Assembly: GCA_900617975.1 (NCBI GenBank)
Contig: UZAE01014054.1
Coordinates: 1-17,060, forward strand
Direction: 5' to 3'
Source of the DNA: Rodentolepis nana
Taxonomy: Eukaryota; Platyhelminthes; Cestoda; Cyclophyllidea; Hymenolepididae
Length of the DNA stretch: 17,060 bases
This document shows, piece after piece, positions 1 to 8,189 of the stretch. Position 1 is the first letter of the stretch. Each line of letters starts with the position of its first letter. Position numbers and translations under genes: made by a program. The notes under the pieces are model-generated. The model was not told the origin of the DNA and made no database searches. It saw nothing but the letters and a program-made list of their open reading frames with translations.

Positions 1-406
1 CACCACAAATGTTGAAAGGTGTTCTATTCACAAATGTGGCTTCCGTTAGATTAAAAATGCAATGCAATAACTGTACCACCGTCCAATCGAATTTTGTATT
101 CGTTTCAAAGGAAAATTTTCAATGTCTATTGCTTATATAAATGATAGAGACGGAAATTAAACCCCCTCGAGCATTGCGATAGTGCAGTTAGTCTTAGTAC
201 AATTGTCACTTTTTACAAAGAAACCGATAGAAGGGCATTGTAATCACCATGTTGTGCAAATATTGCTTTATTGACATCATATTCATTTGCATCACCGAAT
301 CATATACTAAGTTAATTTTACGCTACTTAAAAAATTCAGTAATAGGGGAGAAAAGTTCTCTATGAATTTAAGCAATAGAGGCTGCATATCTCCAGATGCA
401 CTTTTC

Positions 407-441
<35 letters not shown>

Positions 442-883
442 CATATATATATCCATCATCCACCAACAATAAGTTATGAAGAGCAGTTGCAATTTTGAAA
501 ATTAGAGAACTAAGCATGATTGATCTGAAATATCATCTTTTTAAACTTATTGAAATGTAGGGAATGCTAGCTCGGTCTTGCAATGAAATTAAAAATCATT
601 GTAATAGTTAGTTTTTGCTAATTATTTAATTAGTTGGCTAATCTCCATGTGGATACATCGTAATTGGATCGTGACTAAGCTTTAACCATCCCCTGTGGCA
701 AAATTAGCTAAGCTACACCAATTATGTTAAGGTCATTATTTCCACGTAAGAAATCCGAAGATTAGCAACTGATTGCTTCCGAGGAGGAGGGAATATCCAA
801 AAATTAGGCTTCATGACAAGAGGAGTGACCTTATTACCCTATTCAGGCCAAGCTAAGACTATTCAAGTCATCTAAAACCCTAC
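1..883. other. AT-rich noncoding stretch, no gene seen
   Basis: No open frame of note, no recognisable protein similarity and no RNA gene. The only structured element is the AC microsatellite at 409-438. The stretch ends where the target-site duplication of the first short retroposon begins. It is probably intergenic or intronic DNA. Confidence 0.6.
409..438. repeat. (AC)15 microsatellite
   Basis: An uninterrupted AC dinucleotide run, followed directly by a short AT/GC alternating stretch (ATGCATATATAT, 439-450). This is a typical eukaryotic simple repeat and is likely length-polymorphic. Confidence 0.97.
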
Positions 884-898
884 ATGTTTCCTTCATCT

Positions 899-1195
899 GG
901 GGTATGCGATAGACTTACCTTCACCTTCATGCGGCAAAAAGTCTGTAACCCGGCAGTTGACTTCTGAGTTCAAGCTATCATGACCCCACTGTATGTCATA
1001 TTTGACCACTTTCACAGTACCCACCTCACCTTTCATTTACCTTTGTGTCTGTCTCTTTTACATCTTTAAAATACTCTTCTGTCCCCCCCCCCTCTCGATT
1101 TTTTCCGATTTGATGTTCCTCTCCCTCTGTGAAGCCCGAAGTCAACTAAAGGGCTAATGATAACTATCATAAAGCCTGCGATTTGATATAAATAA
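899..1195 (+). mobile_element. SINE-like retroposon, copy 1 (internally deleted)
   Basis: This is a member of the window's short retroposon family: head GGGGTATGCGATAG, pyrimidine-rich centre with a 10-C run (1083-1092), and a conserved 3' part (GTGAAGCCCGAAGTCAACTA) ending in an AAATA-type tail. A perfect 15-bp direct repeat ATGTTTCCTTCATCT flanks it at 884-898 and 1196-1210. This is the target-site duplication expected from LINE-machinery insertion. Between ACTTACCT and CGGCAAAA it is 23 bp shorter than the other copies, having lost the E-box segment. No coding function is inferred. Confidence 0.93.
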
Positions 1196-1210
1196 ATGTT
1201 TCCTTCATCT

Positions 1211-2579
1211 TGACAAAGTCACTTCCCATCTGAAAGGAACCAGGTTGTCTCACTTTAACCAATTATTTCTTCACCATTTTTAAGCCACACATGCCCCTTG
1301 TCTTCTCTGTGAGAAATTGACATCTGCCTCACTATGTCGACACTCCGTAATCTGGATGCCAGAGTACTCAAACACTTATGTAAGTATAATAAGATCAAAT
1401 TGTCTTCTGTATCGATTTCTTCTTAACTTAGTTGCCTCTTGGTCACCAGTACAATTCTCCAGTTTATGTTGGAACATTTTACTTTGTGGTAGAAATATAA
1501 GGGAGCACCCAAGATCTTCTTATTTTAATGGATTGTTGACCGGAATCAGGTAAGTGCAAATAAGTTCATTCCATCGTTCAGGTGGGTTCCGTTCAACAAT
1601 TCTCACTTTCTTAAGCAAATAAGGAAGTGCTCAAACTTATAAATCGCTCTTAGTATATGAGAATACCATTAACGCATTTGGTGAAAACAAGCCAATACTC
1701 TTCTGAAAAGTAATCTCCAAAATTTGAATGTCTGAACCCAAAGTTTTAAACTGATCAATTGGCAAATGTCCCCCAACTCAATTTAAAAAGTCAAATGACA
1801 GTTTTCTGACATTCTCACTTCATTCATCATGTTCTACCCCTTAATAGACTCTCCACTTTCTGTTACACAAATTTCAAAATTATCTTCACTGTTATCAATT
1901 AACCAGAACGCCCACTATGACAAAGAACTTTCTCACAGATGTGTAAAGTTTTAGGTATGCAAAATTTCAGCGTTGAGTGCACATAAGACGTATTGTGCAT
2001 ACCATCAGGGTATTGAATACTTGTTTAACCACTTATGGCGCATATCTGCGTGGGTGTGCATAAAGCACCTCATGAAGTCAATGCTTGAAAATTTCTGCTA
2101 TTCAAAGCTATCACGACATTCCGAAGCTCTGATTCAGGATCAATCGAGTGGAATTCGAATAATTTAATCAATATGGTTTTGTTTAAACAAAGTTGAATTT
2201 GGAAAGATAGATGTGACGCGAATGTCAGTCAATGTTAATTTATGTTCAAATGCTTAATTAATTCAATTTAAGTAGCAATAAAGTTTAAGTGAAGTGAATG
2301 AACTAGAGTAATTAAAGATTTGTCAAGGGTAGCCATCCATTTGTATCTGTAAATTATTTCCTTTGAAAAATTCTAGATTTATTTCGCTTGTACATAAATT
2401 AAACTGGAAACTTATTTATCGATAAACTTAGAAAGAACAATGGTAAGTTCCAATCTAACAAAATTGGTAATAGCATGCCATGAGAAAAATGGCAGAGTTC
2501 CGAAAAAAACAGTTTTTTTTCTAACTGTGTGGTTCCCATTAAGTTTGATCGGCAATTTGTATAGTATGCTCATTAGATA
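1211..2579. other. AT-rich noncoding stretch, no gene seen
   Basis: Small open frames here (at 1317 and 1973, plus strand) have no recognisable domain and a composition expected by chance. No tRNA-like fold, tandem array or transposon terminus could be supported. It is the unique left flank of the copy 2 insertion. Confidence 0.55.
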
Positions 2580-2590
2580 AAAGTAAGCAT

Positions 2591-2912
2591 GGGGTGTGCG
2601 AAAGACTTACCTCCACGTGGTGCACCCTGGGCAACGTATACTCATAAGGCAAAAAAGTCTATTAACCGGCAGTTGACTTCTGACTTCAAAATACCATGGC
2701 ACGATTGCTTGTCATATTCGACCGCTTCCACAGTACTCATCTTACCTTTTTCTCTACCTTTGTGTCTGTTTGCCTCTTTTACATCTGTGAATCGCTCTTC
2801 TCTTCCCCACCCCTCGACTTTCTGCTACTCTGATTAACCTTCCCTCTGTGAACCCCGAAGTCAGCTAAATGGCTAATGATAGCTATCAAAACGTCTGCCA
2901 TTTGAAATAAAT
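2591..2912 (+). mobile_element. SINE-like retroposon, copy 2
   Basis: Full-length copy with head GGGGTGTGCGAAAG, the conserved block ACTTACCTCCACGTGGTGCA, the pyrimidine-rich middle and an AAATAAATAAA tail. An 11-bp direct repeat AAAGTAAGCAT flanks it at 2580-2590 and 2913-2923, so this is a genuine insertion at this site. From its first third onward it is identical to the copy at 4965-5286, but it differs from that copy at two head positions (2597 and 2602). These differences are diagnostic for the chimera described under findings. An 82-codon open frame overlies it but is not a gene. Confidence 0.94.
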
Positions 2913-2984
2913 AAAGTAAGCATTACTTTATTCAATCTTCGTAAAACTTGCATTCGTCAAATAGTGCTGTATGAGGGGGAATTT

Positions 2985-2985
2985 N
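2985..2985. other. Assembly gap c1/c2 (single N)
   Basis: A single N where contig 1 stops. The last bases of contig 1 (up to 2984) match 5298-5358 and 7712-7772, both of which continue differently from what follows the N here. The true continuation is therefore 7773 onward, not 2986. Confidence 0.85.
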
Positions 2986-3137
2986 TAACGGTTCTTATTC
3001 TGGGGTTTTCTTTTATAAGAAGGAAACAAATTTGAAAGCATTCACGTGACTCAGCAAATAATGATTCATTGGGTATGTTTTGTATAAATGGATCTAATTT
3101 TGACTCCATATGCATATCAAATTGCCTCTACAAATTG

Positions 3138-3446
3138 GGGGCGTGCGATAGACTTACCTCCACGTGGTGCACTCTGGGCAACGTATACCCACACGGCAAA
3201 AGGTCTATTGACTGGCAGTTGACTTCTCACTTCAAACTACCATCACCCCACTCACCACACTCATCACAGTACTCACCTCACTTCTTTTTCTACCTTTTCT
3301 ACCTTCGTCTTTGAAACACCCTTCTGTTCCCCCCCCCTCTCGAATTTTTTTCACTTTGATGTTCCATCCCCTCTGTGAAGCCTGAAGTGAACTAAAGGGC
3401 TAATGATTACTATCACAACGCCTACCATTTGATATAAATAAATAAT
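3138..3446 (+). mobile_element. SINE-like retroposon, copy 3
   Basis: Full-length but more diverged member: head GGGGGCGTGCGATAG, intact 20-bp core block, a long C run followed by TCTCGAATTT, and tail ATATAAATAAATAA. A perfect 12-bp target-site duplication CTCTACAAATTG lies at 3126-3137 and 3447-3458. An 81-codon open frame partly overlies it, in a different reading frame from the one open in copy 2, so no conserved protein is implied. Confidence 0.93.
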
Positions 3447-3458
3447 CTCTACAAATTG

Positions 3459-3917
3459 CAAACTGAGCGGCCTACTTAATTAGCTTTGTGGACATTGTAC
3501 TTACCGAAAGTTTGAAATTATTTATTTACCTTAATCTTGATAGAGGCAGGGAATGCCACTTCTTGAGACAGATCATTAACTTTGTTAAAAGCTGAGCATA
3601 CGTTTCGCGGAGAGAACCACGAACTCGGGCAAGTGAAATTGCTATCAATCTTGCCTTTAAAAGTGAATTTAGATGGCAAAATCTAAATTCGCGAGGTCAG
3701 GTTTATTACTGTAATTAAACTTTAAAATCAACAGCATCTTTTCAAAAGTAGTTACAATCAATGGAAAGTTAAGACAATCGGAAAAATTATGTGCAAGGAG
3801 TGTTCTTGTAAAAGTCACTTAACTTAAGTGAGAACCAATAGCTAGGAGCGAAAAATTCATAACTTAAATTTCCAGAATGACCAAATAGACGGTAGATCAG
3901 TGGTATCTTGATTTCTA
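3459..3917. other. Noncoding spacer with one perfect hairpin
   Basis: No gene is seen. The only structure is an inverted repeat, GAATTTAGAT at 3665-3674 and ATCTAAATTC at 3681-3690, separated by six bases (GGCAAA). Confidence 0.5.
3665..3690. repeat. Perfect 10-bp inverted repeat, 6-base loop
   Basis: GAATTTAGAT pairs exactly with ATCTAAATTC across the loop GGCAAA. It is AT-rich and stands alone, with no adjacent T run or gene, so a terminator or regulatory role is not supported. A chance hairpin or remnant of a small DNA element is possible. Confidence 0.7.
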
Positions 3918-4244
3918 GGGTGTGCGATAGACTTACCTCCACGTGGTGCATCCTGGGCAATGTATACTCATACGGTAAAAAAGTCTATTAACCGGCAGTT
4001 GACTTCTGACTTCAAACTACCATAGCCTCACTGGATGCCATACTCTACCACTTCCACAGTAATCATCCTACCTTTTCTCTGCCTTTGTGTCTGTCTCTTT
4101 TACAACTGTAAACCACTCTTCGGTTCCCCATCCCTCGACTTTCTGTTACTTTGATGTTCCTTCCCCCTGTGAAGCCCGAAGTCAGCTAAAGGGCTAATGA
4201 TAACTATCAAAATGCCTGCCATTTGAAATAAATAAATAAATAAA
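3918..4244 (+). mobile_element. SINE-like retroposon, copy 4
   Basis: Full-length copy close to the family consensus: GGGTGTGCGATAG head, intact 20-bp core, pyrimidine-rich centre and a long (AAAT)n tail. Unlike most other copies, I find no direct repeat matching the left flank (GATTTCTAG) on the right (TTTTATGAAA). Contig 2 ends only about 20 bases further on. The insertion may be old, recombined, or misjoined at the right. Confidence 0.9.
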
Positions 4245-4265
4245 TTTTATGAAAAATTTGTTTCA

Positions 4266-4266
4266 N
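4266..4266. other. Assembly gap c2/c3 (single N)
   Basis: A single N separates unique sequence right of copy 4 from the LINE fragment. On the minus strand the LINE frame reaches this N just as the sequence would enter the expected RNase H domain, so the 3' end of the LINE is lost to the gap. Confidence 0.8.
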
Positions 4267-4964
4267 GTGAAGCCTTGGAGCCATTGATCTATTGGTTAGT
4301 TTACATTGGTTACCTCAAGGGCCAAATGAGCGCATTTGTTCTAGAGGGGTATATGTTTTCCTGACGTGTTCAAGCATTTGGGTGCAACATTGTACATCAA
4401 TGCCCGCTAATGGGTTTTAGAGTAATGAGAGGCTTTTGACTTTGTCATCAATTTGTAATGCTTTCTTCAGTTCTATAGCTTTTTGTATTAGACCAGATTG
4501 TGCTTTTAGGTGACTTGGGCTATTTTCGTAGGTATTAAAGAATTTATCCACGGGAATGCGCAGTAGCTTCTCATACAGGACCAAGGCCTACTCTTTGATA
4601 AATGAACGTATTGTGGTGTTCCCTATAACCGGGAGCATTGCATCAATGAGTGTTCATTTTATCCCTCCGGTAATTAGTCGTAATGCCTGGTTGTGTCTTC
4701 TCGAGTGGTTTGAAAATCACCTCAGGGGCTGTAATGAGTGGCTCATAACAACATTTTTGGTTGAACAAACATTTTGTAAGTGGTTTTTAGAGTTGAGCGT
4801 GCACAACCCCATATGATACCAGCGAAGCGATTCAGTATTTTCAGTCTATTGGAGACTCGTCCTGCTACTTTATCAGTGTGGCTTTTCGGTGTTAGCTTTG
4901 TGTCAAATGTCACCCCGAGATAAGTGAACTCGTTGGTTTTTTCTAGAGAATTATCCACGTACAT
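4267..4964 (-). pseudogene. LINE ORF2 remnant: reverse-transcriptase thumb and linker to RNase H
   Basis: This is the minus-strand continuation of the retrotransposon polymerase in contig 4. The 73-codon frame at 4743-4964 contains EFTYLGVTFD (4902-4931), the conserved motif after the palm of non-LTR reverse transcriptases, then a basic segment ending GIIWGCARSTLKTTYK. Downstream the frame is broken, but shifted frames still read LITGGIK, IDAMLPVIGNTTIRSF, LVLYEKLLRIPVDKF, SPSHLKAQSGLIQKAIELKK and finally LEVTNVN...QWLQGFT at the contig end. The order and wording fit RNase H-carrying LINEs of the I/Jockey group, in which FTDGS opens RNase H. That clade assignment is from memory and needs a search. 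Bases 4731-4964 are identical to 5776-6009, so they are the same genomic sequence assembled twice. It is nonfunctional: frameshifts and stops are present. Confidence 0.85.
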
Positions 4965-5286
4965 GGGGTGCGCGATAGACTTACCTCCACGTGGTGCACC
5001 CTGGGCAACGTATACTCATAAGGCAAAAAAGTCTATTAACCGGCAGTTGACTTCTGACTTCAAAATACCATGGCACGATTGCTTGTCATATTCGACCGCT
5101 TCCACAGTACTCATCTTACCTTTTTCTCTACCTTTGTGTCTGTTTGCCTCTTTTACATCTGTGAATCGCTCTTCTCTTCCCCACCCCTCGACTTTCTGCT
5201 ACTCTGATTAACCTTCCCTCTGTGAACCCCGAAGTCAGCTAAATGGCTAATGATAGCTATCAAAACGTCTGCCATTTGAAATAAAT
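4965..5286 (+). mobile_element. SINE-like retroposon, copy 5 (hybrid of copies 6 and 2)
   Basis: The copy looks complete but its flanks do not match. On the left is ATCCACGTACAT (4953-4964), the target site of copy 6. On the right is AAAGTAAGCAT (5287-5297), the target site of copy 2. Its head shares the copy 6 variants (C at 4971, T at 4976). From 5021 it shares copy 2 variants (A at 5021 where copy 6 has C at 6066). The switch lies in the identical interval 4977-5020. It is most simply an assembly chimera and not a separate insertion. Confidence 0.9.
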
Positions 5287-5774
5287 AAAGTAAGCATTAC
5301 TTTATTCAATCTTCGTAAAACTTGCATTCGTCAAATAGTGCTGTATGAGGGGGAATTTTTAAGAAAATTAATGGAAGTCAACGTATAGCCATTTGTGGGA
5401 TGCCCATCCAGTTGAATACAATTACGTCAAGTATTCAAATATGGCCAAAGAATGCTATTACAAAAATAAATATCATTCTATTAGCTATTGGCTTGAATAA
5501 TCAACAAATAGTCGTTGATACGAAAATAACTTTTGCATTACCTGCTGTAGAGAATGCCACATAAATAGGCCTTGGCTAGAACACAGCAAACTCTACGGAA
5601 TGGCTGTTCAACAATTTTGAGAGAACAGTGAGTATGGAATGAATTGGGTTCATTCTGGTTGTGTGACACTGGCACAGAGTGAAGTCACTGAAATACAATT
5701 TTAGCTACAGCGACTATACGATGACTATCTATTATTGATTGGCTGAGAGGTCTACGCACTCAACCCCCCCCCCC
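5277..5774 (+). repeat. 498-bp duplication of 7691-8188
   Basis: Bases 5277-5774 match 7691-8188 with a constant offset of 2414 and no difference that I could find. The duplication covers the tail of copy 5, the unique right flank of the copy 2 insertion, and a C homopolymer. It ends exactly at the N at 5775 and begins exactly after the N at 7690, so it is an unmerged contig overlap and not a biological repeat. No gene is seen in it. Confidence 0.93.
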
Positions 5775-5775
5775 N
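5775..5775. other. Assembly gap c3/c4 (single N)
   Basis: The N directly follows an 11-C run (5764-5774). The same run in contig 5 has 12 C and continues as AGCCCCATACC (8178 onward), so the contig broke at a homopolymer. The sequence after the N jumps back to a copy of 4731. Confidence 0.85.
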
Positions 5776-6009
5776 GTAATGAGTGGCTCATAACAACATT
5801 TTTGGTTGAACAAACATTTTGTAAGTGGTTTTTAGAGTTGAGCGTGCACAACCCCATATGATACCAGCGAAGCGATTCAGTATTTTCAGTCTATTGGAGA
5901 CTCGTCCTGCTACTTTATCAGTGTGGCTTTTCGGTGTTAGCTTTGTGTCAAATGTCACCCCGAGATAAGTGAACTCGTTGGTTTTTTCTAGAGAATTATC
6001 CACGTACAT
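5776..6009 (-). pseudogene. LINE ORF2 remnant: reverse-transcriptase thumb (second copy in assembly)
   Basis: Identical to 4731-4964 (offset 1045), encoding on the minus strand the EFTYLGVTFD motif (5947-5976) and the basic segment ending near KMFVQPKMLL. It is the direct downstream continuation of the polymerase at 6350-7689, interrupted only by the retroposon at 6010-6337. Both sides of the insertion read in the same frame once the element and one target copy are ignored: ...HHNINPHLMYVDN on one side and SLEKTNEFTYLGV on the other. This shows that the LINE existed before the SINE landed in it. Confidence 0.88.
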
Positions 6010-6337
6010 GGGGTGCGCGATAGACTTACCTCCACGTGGTGCACCCTGGGCAACGTATACTCATACGGCAAAAAAGTCTATTAACCGGCATTTGACTTCT
6101 GACTTCAAAATATCATGACCCAACTGCTTGTCATATTCGACCCCTTTCACAGTACTCATCTTACCTTTTTCCCTACCTTTATGTCTGTCTGCCTCTTTTA
6201 CATCTGTGAATCGCTTTTCTGTTCCCCACCCCTCAACTTTCTGCTACTTTGATGAACCTTCCCTCTGTGAAGCCCGAAGTCAGCCAAATGGCTAATGATA
6301 GCTATCAAAACGCCTGCCATTTGAAATAAATAAATAA
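6010..6337 (+). mobile_element. SINE-like retroposon, copy 6, inserted in the LINE
   Basis: Full-length copy with head GGGGTGCGCGATAG, intact 20-bp core, and tail GAAATAAATAAATAA. A perfect 12-bp target-site duplication ATCCACGTACAT lies at 5998-6009 and 6338-6349. It sits antisense to the LINE ORF2, in the thumb region, and would have ended translation there. This nested insertion gives the clearest element boundaries in the window and the relative age of the two elements. Confidence 0.96.
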
Positions 6338-6349
6338 ATCCACGTACAT

Positions 6350-7689
6350 TAAATGTGGATTTATGTTGTGGTGGGCCAATGGAAATTTTTGGAATGCGGT
6401 TTTCAAGGTGGTGATGACCATTCCGTTGTTGTCGCACCAGTTTGTTAAAAGTTTCAGTGCATAATTTGGGGCACTTTCCGCCCTCTTCTGAGCGTTTTGC
6501 TTGGGGGCGGAATGCTATAGAACAAGATCATCTGCATAAAGTAAGCACTTGATGCCCGTGACTGTCTGTACTAAATCGCCTATGTTATTGATGAAGACAT
6601 TGGAAAGAGTGCAGCTTGTGACAGCTTTCATCCAGTTAAGCATATTATGTTTTATACAATTCTTCCCCAATTTTATAATTAGTTTCTTTTCCATACAAGT
6701 CATATACTGATTTGAAATCGATGAATACAGCCGTAAGTGTATTTCTTGCATCAAGGCATTTTGAATGTGTTGGGAGAAAGTGGCTACATGTTGGTTAGTT
6801 GATATTTGTGGCCTAAAACCTGCTTGTTCGATTTTAAGAATGTTGTTGGTTTCATGAGATTAGGTCAGCCTCGTGTTAGCTATTCTTCTCATAAGTTTAG
6901 CCAGCACGCTTGTGAGGTAGGTAGGCCTATAGTTGTCAAAGTTGCTAGGATCTGCGCTCTTTTTTAGCATTGGTATTACTATGGCAAATTTCCTTTGGAT
7001 AGGTAGAGACTAGTCCCCCAAATTTTGTTGAATAGTGTCAGCATGGTTTCCTTAGCTTTGGGTCCCATTCTAATTAGAAATTCCGGATGAATACCGTCTT
7101 CGCCAGAAGATGTTTTGCACTTTAGCTGTTTTATTGCAGCATTAAGGTCGTGAGGACTGAATGGTTCAGTAAGTACTTTGTGTGGTATTGTTGTGTCTTC
7201 CTTAATTTTACCAAACCGCTTACTTGTTTCTTTATATCTCTTGAATGGTTTCTGGCAATAGGATTTTTCTTTTGCTTGCGGGAATAGAACATCGCAAAGT
7301 AGTTAGCCATTTGGGAGTCAGTGCCAAGCAGTTTGTTGTTTAATCTTATTGTCATTTTCTTGGGCCTTGCACTTGTTCTTTAGGAGGTTACACAGGAATG
7401 TGAAAGTGCGTTGGCTGTCATTTTAATAGTTGATATTTGAGATGAATTTGTCGATGGTAATCCGTTTGGCTTGTAAGATGACTTGCCTTAGGACAGCTGA
7501 CTGCACTCTTCAGGCTCGTACGTCTTCAGTTCTTCCAGTCTGTTCAGCAGTGTTCTTTTCAGTCCCTCTAGGTGTTTGGGCAAAAAACACTCGAAAGTGT
7601 TTGGTCTTGCTACGGGAATAGTTTCTTTGCACATCTGATCATAATATTTGTGATATTGTTGCACAGTATGTCACGATGATGAGACTTGA
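6350..7689 (-). pseudogene. LINE ORF2 remnant: linker plus reverse-transcriptase fingers and palm
   Basis: Broken non-LTR retrotransposon polymerase, which would copy its RNA into DNA at a nicked target. In coding order (minus strand) it shows: a linker with CAKK and KHLEGLKRTLLNRLEELK (about 7650-7520); KIRLNNKLLGTDSQMANYFA-like text (7355-7290); GEDGIHPEFL (about 7104-7078); DNYRP (6937-6923); EQAGFR (6829-6812); motif A AVFIDFKSVYDL (about 6735-6697); the catalytic YADD (6538-6527); and NWCDNNGM (6442-6419). Damage includes a stop at 6862-6860, frameshifts near 7190 and 7010, and motif A lying out of frame between two compensating indels. A deletion after LNWMKA also removes the segment that normally holds motif B. 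The upstream endonuclease would lie beyond the contig end at 7690. It resembles I/Jockey-group elements; the exact clade is not determinable here. Confidence 0.92.
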
Positions 7690-7690
7690 N
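7690..7690. other. Assembly gap c4/c5 (single N)
   Basis: A single N cuts the LINE at its 5' side. The sequence to the right starts inside the tail of copy 2 (TGAAATAAATAAAG) and is identical to 5277 onward. The juxtaposition of LINE and retroposon tail here is therefore artificial. Confidence 0.85.
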
Positions 7691-8189
7691 TGAAATAAAT
7701 AAAGTAAGCATTACTTTATTCAATCTTCGTAAAACTTGCATTCGTCAAATAGTGCTGTATGAGGGGGAATTTTTAAGAAAATTAATGGAAGTCAACGTAT
7801 AGCCATTTGTGGGATGCCCATCCAGTTGAATACAATTACGTCAAGTATTCAAATATGGCCAAAGAATGCTATTACAAAAATAAATATCATTCTATTAGCT
7901 ATTGGCTTGAATAATCAACAAATAGTCGTTGATACGAAAATAACTTTTGCATTACCTGCTGTAGAGAATGCCACATAAATAGGCCTTGGCTAGAACACAG
8001 CAAACTCTACGGAATGGCTGTTCAACAATTTTGAGAGAACAGTGAGTATGGAATGAATTGGGTTCATTCTGGTTGTGTGACACTGGCACAGAGTGAAGTC
8101 ACTGAAATACAATTTTAGCTACAGCGACTATACGATGACTATCTATTATTGATTGGCTGAGAGGTCTACGCACTCAACCCCCCCCCCCC
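7691..8189 (+). repeat. Duplicate of 5277-5774: tail and right flank of the copy 2 insertion
   Basis: Begins with the last bases of a SINE-like copy plus the AAAGTAAGCAT target duplicate, then runs through unique sequence to a 12-C homopolymer (8178-8189). Contig 1 ends inside the same sequence (2984 corresponds to 7772), so this is the true right-hand continuation of the copy 2 locus. No gene is seen. Confidence 0.92.

Noticed and set aside
2605..2612. U1 snRNA-derived origin of the retroposon head
   Set aside because: Only the eight bases ACTTACCT agree with the U1 5' end; the following sequence does not align with U1.
2591..2680. tRNA-derived head of the retroposon
   Set aside because: I could not place convincing A and B box sequences or a cloverleaf; the origin is left open.
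2589..2837. 82-codon open frame (and the 95-codon frame at 4924-5211) as a conserved gene family
   Set aside because: Both lie in the retroposon. The frame open in these copies differs from the one open in copies 3 and 7, and other copies carry stops, so there is no sign of selection for a protein.
4556..4816. Plus-strand 86-codon open frame
   Set aside because: It is the antisense shadow of the LINE polymerase, whose conserved motifs are on the minus strand.
6198..6437. Minus-strand 79-codon frame
   Set aside because: It fuses the LINE and the inserted retroposon across their junction, and the LINE part is out of frame with the polymerase.
4267..7689. Endogenous virus polymerase
   Set aside because: The order of motifs (GxDGIHPE, DNYRP, QAGFR, YADD, TYLGV) and the absence of protease, integrase or LTRs point to a non-LTR retrotransposon.
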